Source: JAHEME01 sp034435035 (GTDB lineage: Bacteria; Chloroflexota; Anaerolineae; Aggregatilineales; UBA3940). From it: DNA of 24,542 nt. Made by a program: the position numbers and the translations under genes. Below are positions 22,733 to 24,542 of this stretch, in pieces (position 1 is the stretch's first letter; the number at the start of each line of letters is the position of its first letter). The stretch is from assembly GCA_034435035.1 (NCBI GenBank), contig DAOTXW010000076.1:1-24542 (forward strand), given 5' to 3'. The notes beneath the pieces are model-generated. The model was not told where the DNA came from and ran no database searches. It saw only the letters and a program-made list of their open reading frames with translations.

Positions 22733-24046
22733 ATGTCGTCAAAAACCGCACTGCTGGACAGGATCGAGCGCCGCGAAGCCACGATCAGCGTCATCGGCCT
22801 CGGCTATGTTGGCCTGCCGCTGGCCGTCGAGTTTGCCAGGGAAGGTTATCGGGTCATCGGCGTGGATGTCGATCCCGAGAAGGTGCGGCTGCTCAACCAG
22901 GGTGTGAGCTACATCCCTGATATCCCCACCGAAGTGGTCGCCGAGCTGGCCCGCAAAGGAACCCTGTCGGCCACCACGGATTACAGCGTGCTCCAGGGGG
23001 TGGATGCGATCAGCATCTGCGTGCCGACCCCGCTGCGCAAAACCAAAGACCCCGACATGAGCTACATCATCGCAGCCGCCGATCAGATAGCCCGTTTCAG
23101 CCACCCGGGCCTGCTGATCGTTCTGGAGAGCACCACCTATCCGGGCACAACGGATGAGCTGATCACGCCGCGGCTGATCGGGAACGGCTACAAGGTGGGC
23201 GAGGATGTCTTTGTGTGCTTCTCCCCGGAGCGCATTGACCCCGGCAACAAGACTTACGGCGTGCGCAACACCCCGAAGATCATCGGGGGGGCTACACCGG
23301 CGTGCGTTGAAGTGGCGCAGGCCCTGTACAGCAAGGCCATCGACCGGGTGGTGCCGGTGTCCTCAACACGCACCGCGGAGATGGTCAAGCTGCTGGAAAA
23401 TACCTTCCGCTCGGTGAACATCGGCCTGGTGAATGAGATGGCCGTGATGTGCGACAAGCTCGGCGTGAGCGTGTGGGAGGTGATCGAAGCGGCCAGCACC
23501 AAGCCATTCGGCTTCATGACCTTCTATCCAGGCCCCGGCCTGGGCGGGCACTGCATCCCCATCGACCCCCTGTACCTGAGCTGGAAGCTCAAGGCGCTGA
23601 ACTACAATGCCCGCTTCATCGAGCTGGCGTCTGAAGTCAACAGCAATATGCCTCTGTATGTAGTGGGCAAAGTCAGCGATGCGCTCAATACCGTCCGGAA
23701 GCCGATCAACGGCTCCTCGATCCTGGTGCTGGGCGCAGCCTATAAACGCGATATTGACGATCTGCGTGAAAGCCCGGCCCTGGATGTCATCCGCCTGCTT
23801 CAGGAGCGCGGCGCGACGGTGACCTACCATGATCCCTACGTCACCGACCTGACGCACGAGGGACTCGATATGAAGTCCGTGCCGCTCACTGCCGACGCGC
23901 TGCGGACGGCGGACTGCGTGGTGATCGTAACCGACCATTCGGTGCTGGACTGGGAATGGATTGCCGCCGAGGCGCGCATCATCGTCGATTCGCGCAATGC
24001 ACTCAAGCACATCACCAGCCCGAAGGCCACGGTGGTCCTGCTGTAA
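22733..24046 (+). CDS. wbpA: Nucleotide-sugar dehydrogenase, UDP-N-acetylglucosamine 6-dehydrogenase type
   Basis: 437 residues with the three-domain layout of UDP-glucose/UDP-GlcNAc dehydrogenases. The Rossmann motif VIGLGYVGLPLA is at 20-31 with Asp 45 for NAD. CVPTPL is at 96-101, ESTTYPGTT at 132-140, and FSPERIDPG at 163-171. Lys 219 and Asn 223 are in the catalytic helix, and the catalytic Cys 274 lies in GLGGHCIPIDP. The C-terminal UDP-binding domain has LGAAYKRDIDDLRESP. The N-terminal prefix ALLDRIERREA and SYIPDIP fit the WbpA/TviB branch, which oxidises UDP-GlcNAc (or a related UDP-HexNAc) to the uronic acid. GAGGA lies a few bases before the ATG. UDP-glucose specificity is less likely but not excluded. 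Confidence 0.94.
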   Translation: MSSKTALLDRIERREATISVIGLGYVGLPLAVEFAREGYRVIGVDVDPEKVRLLNQGVSYIPDIPTEVVAELARKGTLSATTDYSVLQGVDAISICVPTPLRKTKDPDMSYIIAAADQIARFSHPGLLIVLESTTYPGTTDELITPRLIGNGYKVGEDVFVCFSPERIDPGNKTYGVRNTPKIIGGATPACVEVAQALYSKAIDRVVPVSSTRTAEMVKLLENTFRSVNIGLVNEMAVMCDKLGVSVWEVIEAASTKPFGFMTFYPGPGLGGHCIPIDPLYLSWKLKALNYNARFIELASEVNSNMPLYVVGKVSDALNTVRKPINGSSILVLGAAYKRDIDDLRESPALDVIRLLQERGATVTYHDPYVTDLTHEGLDMKSVPLTADALRTADCVVIVTDHSVLDWEWIAAEARIIVDSRNALKHITSPKATVVLL

Positions 24047-24076
24047 CCGGTCATCCCGGGCGCGTGAGAGCCTGCC

Positions 24077-24542
24077 ATGCATTTATGTGTGATCGCCGGG
24101 ACGTTTCACCCGGAGCCGGGCGGCCCGCCTACTTACCTCTACCATCTGTTGCCCGCGCTCGTTGAGCGTGGGCATTCTGTGTCGGTCATCACCTACGAAC
24201 CTTTCCCAGAATCCTTAGACAGGGGGCTTCAGCCCCTTGCCGCAGCCCACTACCCCTACCCGGTGACGCGCCTGACTCGCCGGGTGTCGATCCCACGTCG
24301 CTTGCTCCGCTTCGCGCGTGAGGTGCTCCGCCAGGGCCGCGCGGCGGACGCCCTGTTCGTCAGCGATTACGGCCTGCCTGCCGCGCTCGCCAACCTGATC
24401 CTGCGCAAGCCGCTGGTGATGAAGATCGTCTCCGACTTCGCCTGGGAGTTCGCTGCCCGGCACGGCTGGACACACCTGTCCGTAATGGATTTCCAGACCG
24501 CCCGCCACCGGCTCCGCGTACGGCTGCTGCGCACCATCCAAC
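24077..24542 (+). CDS. GT4 family glycosyltransferase, 3' end beyond window
   Basis: 155 codons are visible and the frame is still open at the edge. The start MHLCVIAGTFHPEPGGPPTY is the N-terminal Rossmann strand and glycine-rich loop of GT4 glycosyltransferases, followed by LLPALVERGHSVSVITY. The region up to the edge (DALFVSDYGLPAALA, then LILRKPLVMKIVSDFAWE) fits the acceptor-binding domain. It lies 30 bp after the dehydrogenase gene in the same operon; the ribosome site is weak (GAGAG). A palindromic segment at 24221-24238, encoding part of LDRGLQPL, appears to be inserted in frame. Donor-domain motifs lie outside the window and cannot be checked. Confidence 0.88.
   Translation, partial: MHLCVIAGTFHPEPGGPPTYLYHLLPALVERGHSVSVITYEPFPESLDRGLQPLAAAHYPYPVTRLTRRVSIPRRLLRFAREVLRQGRAADALFVSDYGLPAALANLILRKPLVMKIVSDFAWEFAARHGWTHLSVMDFQTARHRLRVRLLRTIQ
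24221..24238. repeat. Palindromic element inside the GT4 coding sequence
   Basis: AGGGGGCTTCAGCCCCTT folds into a hairpin (24221-24228 with 24231-24238, one G-T mismatch). Its flanks include a TTA Leu codon that is out of character for this GC-rich DNA. From memory such GGGGCTTCAGCCCC elements are dispersed repeats in several bacterial genomes; no other copy is present in this window. Confidence 0.45.

Overview
High-GC bacterial DNA, very densely coded, with most intergenic gaps under 100 bp. The gene set suggests a Chloroflexota (Anaerolineae-like) organism. It has large membrane proteins with a GT-C/PTPS-related core and repeated C-terminal beta-sandwich modules, a Uma2 protein, LysM lipoproteins with Pro/Thr linkers, a T-box in front of leuS, and a methylmalonyl-CoA decarboxylase type sodium pump. 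The taxonomic call is an inference from gene content and style; no marker gene was compared.

Layout. (1) 114-7620: an M20 amidohydrolase (+), a membrane-anchored SGNH-like protein with altered catalytic residues (-), an EthD-like small protein overlapping a 1063-residue membrane protein (+), and a GT4 glycosyltransferase (-) that converges on it with a 3-bp gap. (2) 7689-11166 (-): a four-gene biotin-dependent Na+ pump operon in the order mmdA-mmdD-mmdC-mmdB (alpha, delta, gamma, beta). Its 200-bp leader can be drawn in two mutually exclusive folds, one of which covers the mmdA ribosome binding site. (3) 11367-14437 (-): leuS under a consensus promoter and a complete T-box with a CUC (Leu) specifier and an intrinsic terminator. 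A 34-codon ORF with a perfect Shine-Dalgarno lies between the terminator and leuS. (4) 14552-16569 (-): an apparent RNA-processing operon (zinc-ribbon/FHA protein, ThpR cyclic phosphodiesterase, Mut7-C RNase), then a cold shock protein with its own promoter and terminator. (5) 16824-19514 (+): Uma2 protein, double-LysM lipoprotein, Nudix ADP-ribose pyrophosphatase, and a CopD-like four-helix membrane protein that looks leaderless. (6) 19528-24542 (+): a GT-C-like membrane protein sharing a C-terminal module with the 1063-residue protein, then an epimerase, a WbpA-type nucleotide-sugar dehydrogenase and a GT4 glycosyltransferase cut by the window edge. These last genes look like the start of a surface polysaccharide cluster.

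How the parts work together. The envelope genes (both large membrane proteins, two GT4s, epimerase, dehydrogenase) would build or transfer sugars onto an exported polymer or glycoprotein. The Mmd operon would convert (S)-methylmalonyl-CoA to propionyl-CoA and export Na+, conserving energy in fermentative propionate metabolism. LeuRS is controlled by uncharged tRNA-Leu through the T-box. No rRNA, tRNA, CRISPR array, transposase or phage gene was seen. The only stretch above 300 bp without an ordinary gene (14017-14551) is filled mostly by the T-box leader and its promoter.
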